Shown in pieces: positions 63,109 to 64,000 of a stretch of 64,000 nucleotides of DNA. The translations under genes were made by a program, and so were the position numbers. Source of the stretch: Clostridium scatologenes (lineage in GTDB: Bacteria; Bacillota; Clostridia; Clostridiales; Clostridiaceae); NCBI RefSeq assembly GCF_000968375.1, contig NZ_CP009933.1:1674001-1738000 (forward strand), read 5' to 3'. Within the stretch, counting starts at the first letter, position 1, and each line of letters begins with the position of its first letter. The notes below the pieces were generated by a model. It was not told where the DNA came from. It saw only the letters and a program-made list of their open reading frames with translations, and searched no databases.

Positions 63109-63558
63109 TTATGCTACCCCCAGATATTTTTTAATTGCTCTTAACTGACCCATATAGCCTGTACATCTGCACAAGTTACCAGTTAAGTAATGAATTATTT
63201 CTTCCTCTGTTGGATTTTTAAGTTCATTTTTCATAGCAATTACAGTCATTATAAAACCCGGACTGCAAAACCCACATTGTTCAGCGCCTTCTGATACAAG
63301 AATTTTGGCAAATTCCTCTGCTTCTTCTTTTACTCCTTCTATAGTAGTAATATTTTTTCCATTAACTCTTATAGATAAAGTTGAACAGGATAAAGTTGGC
63401 TTTCCTTCTATCCATACTGTGCAAAGACCGCAGCAAGTTGTATCACAGCCTTTTCTTATACTTAATATTCCATTTTTTCTTAAAGTATCGGCTAAAAATT
63501 CATCTTTTTCTATTTGAAAATTAACTTTTTTATTATTTAAAATAATTTCTATTTGCAC
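63109..63558 (-). CDS. 2Fe-2S subunit of the xanthine-dehydrogenase-type hydroxylase
   Basis: About 149 residues from a GTG at 63556-63558, six bases after GGAGGT. Two clusters are visible: the plant-type GCDTTCCGLCTVWI with a later SCST, and the helical QCGFCSPGF with LCRCTGY. It carries electrons from the molybdenum site to the FAD subunit. Its start overlaps the stop of the FAD-subunit gene by 10 bases, so the two are coupled. It is separated from the large-subunit gene by two bases. Confidence 0.92.
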   Translation of the reverse strand: MQIEIILNNKKVNFQIEKDEFLADTLRKNGILSIRKGCDTTCCGLCTVWIEGKPTLSCSTLSIRVNGKNITTIEGVKEEAEEFAKILVSEGAEQCGFCSPGFIMTVIAMKNELKNPTEEEIIHYLTGNLCRCTGYMGQLRAIKKYLGVA

Positions 63559-64000
63559 TGTAATACCTCCATTATCGCTCTTTTTACAAGAACCTTGCAC
63601 ATAGATTTCCTGTACTTTGCTGAACCTCTCATATTGCTTCCAAAATGCATCTCTTCTGAAGCTATGTTTGCCACATTTTCTACATTTTCAATGCTGAAAT
63701 TTCCACTAGATAACTCGCGGGATGCTCCTTTTGCAATTTTAGCATGTAAAGGTCTAGCTCCTACGACTACAGTCCATTTATCCTCTAATCTAGAAACAGA
63801 TACATTTAATATAGGATAATCACTTATAGCATTTCTTAAATTTCCATAAACAGCTTTTCTGTTATTTTTCTTTATAAATATTCTAGTTAAAATGTCCTTT
63901 TCATAAGGTCTTTCTAAAAACTCTTCTAAGGACATTCTCTTTCCTTTGTATAATTCCACTTCTGTATCTAAACACAATAATGCTGTTATCAAATCAGAAA
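63549..64000 (-). CDS. FAD-binding subunit of the xanthine-dehydrogenase-type hydroxylase (5-prime end off the right edge)
   Basis: The frame is open to the end of the window (reading SDLITALLCLDTEVELYKG at the edge), so only the last 150 or so residues are seen. They belong to the CO-dehydrogenase/xanthine-dehydrogenase FAD subunit: YEKDILTRIFIKK, RNAISDYPILNVSVSR, and a C-terminal CO_deh_flav_C-type domain (VVVGARPLHAKIAKG). It would carry electrons from the Fe-S subunit to NAD or another acceptor. The FAD-binding N-terminus, and the operon promoter, lie outside the window. Confidence 0.85.
   Translation of the reverse strand, partial: SDLITALLCLDTEVELYKGKRMSLEEFLERPYEKDILTRIFIKKNNRKAVYGNLRNAISDYPILNVSVSRLEDKWTVVVGARPLHAKIAKGASRELSSGNFSIENVENVANIASEEMHFGSNMRGSAKYRKSMCKVLVKRAIMEVLQCK

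Noticed and set aside
1..64000. CRISPR arrays, tRNA, rRNA, T-box or known riboswitches
   Set aside because: I looked for regularly spaced repeats and familiar structural motifs by eye and found none that I could support; a covariance-model scan would be needed to exclude weak cases.

Overview
The window reads as a chromosomal segment of a low-GC, spore-forming anaerobic Firmicute, most likely a Clostridium. The grounds are the AT-rich sequence with strong GGAGG-type ribosome binding sites and frequent TTG starts, the cell-wall-binding-repeat-2 surface proteins, a spore-cortex type polysaccharide deacetylase, ECF transporters and a selenium-dependent molybdenum hydroxylase locus. I recognise no tRNA, rRNA, CRISPR array, prophage or complete insertion sequence.

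Layout. 1-3.4 kb: a PucR-type regulator running off the left edge, two adjacent hotdog-fold genes resembling beta-alanyl/3-aminobutyryl-CoA ammonia-lyases, and an orphan amino-acid-type binding protein. 3.6-8.1 kb: a compact six-gene operon (Crp/Fnr regulator, nucleoside phosphorylase, ECF S component, EcfT, two ECF ATPases) that looks like a nucleoside or base salvage system. 8.4-13.1 kb: signalling and surface genes (REC-GGDEF, flavodoxin/split-barrel protein, soluble chemotaxis-type transducer, CWB2 peptidase). 13.3-19.4 kb: an OmpR-type regulator followed by an ABC-2 exporter, an erythromycin-esterase homologue and a sensor kinase. 19.5-24.9 kb: a MerR regulator divergent from a three-gene NAD(P)H/Fe-S/flavoprotein operon carrying a textbook 19-bp-spacer MerR promoter. 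24.9-26.2 kb: an AdhR-like MerR gene and a double carboxymuconolactone-decarboxylase-fold gene behind another 19-bp-spacer promoter.

26.3-34.9 kb is the most striking block: a six-gene membrane complex related to group 4 hydrogenases (HyfB, C, E, F, G and fused H/I types). Its large subunit has lost three of the four NiFe cysteine ligands, so it is better read as an energy-converting hydrogenase-related (Ehr) complex. It is transcribed divergently from a regulator made of two MarR domains in one chain, with a pair of near-identical half-palindromic repeats between them.

34.9-44.8 kb: a PadR-controlled flavodoxin/membrane-protein/hydrolase operon in which padR is frameshifted although its 44-bp operator is perfect, then carbonic anhydrase, an acetyltransferase, a CWB2-hydrolase fusion, and a ThrE-type exporter whose second half is truncated. 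44.8-50.6 kb: a complete oppABCDF oligopeptide importer. 51-55.6 kb: a PdaA-type deacetylase, a bacterial stay-green (Mg-dechelatase family) homologue divergent from an AraC regulator and an MFS exporter, a small MITE-like inverted repeat and an N-terminally shortened CPBP protease. 55.7-58.5 kb: tldD-tldE. 58.5-64 kb: yqeB, mocA-like, yqeC and the three xanthine-dehydrogenase-type subunits, the last cut by the right edge.
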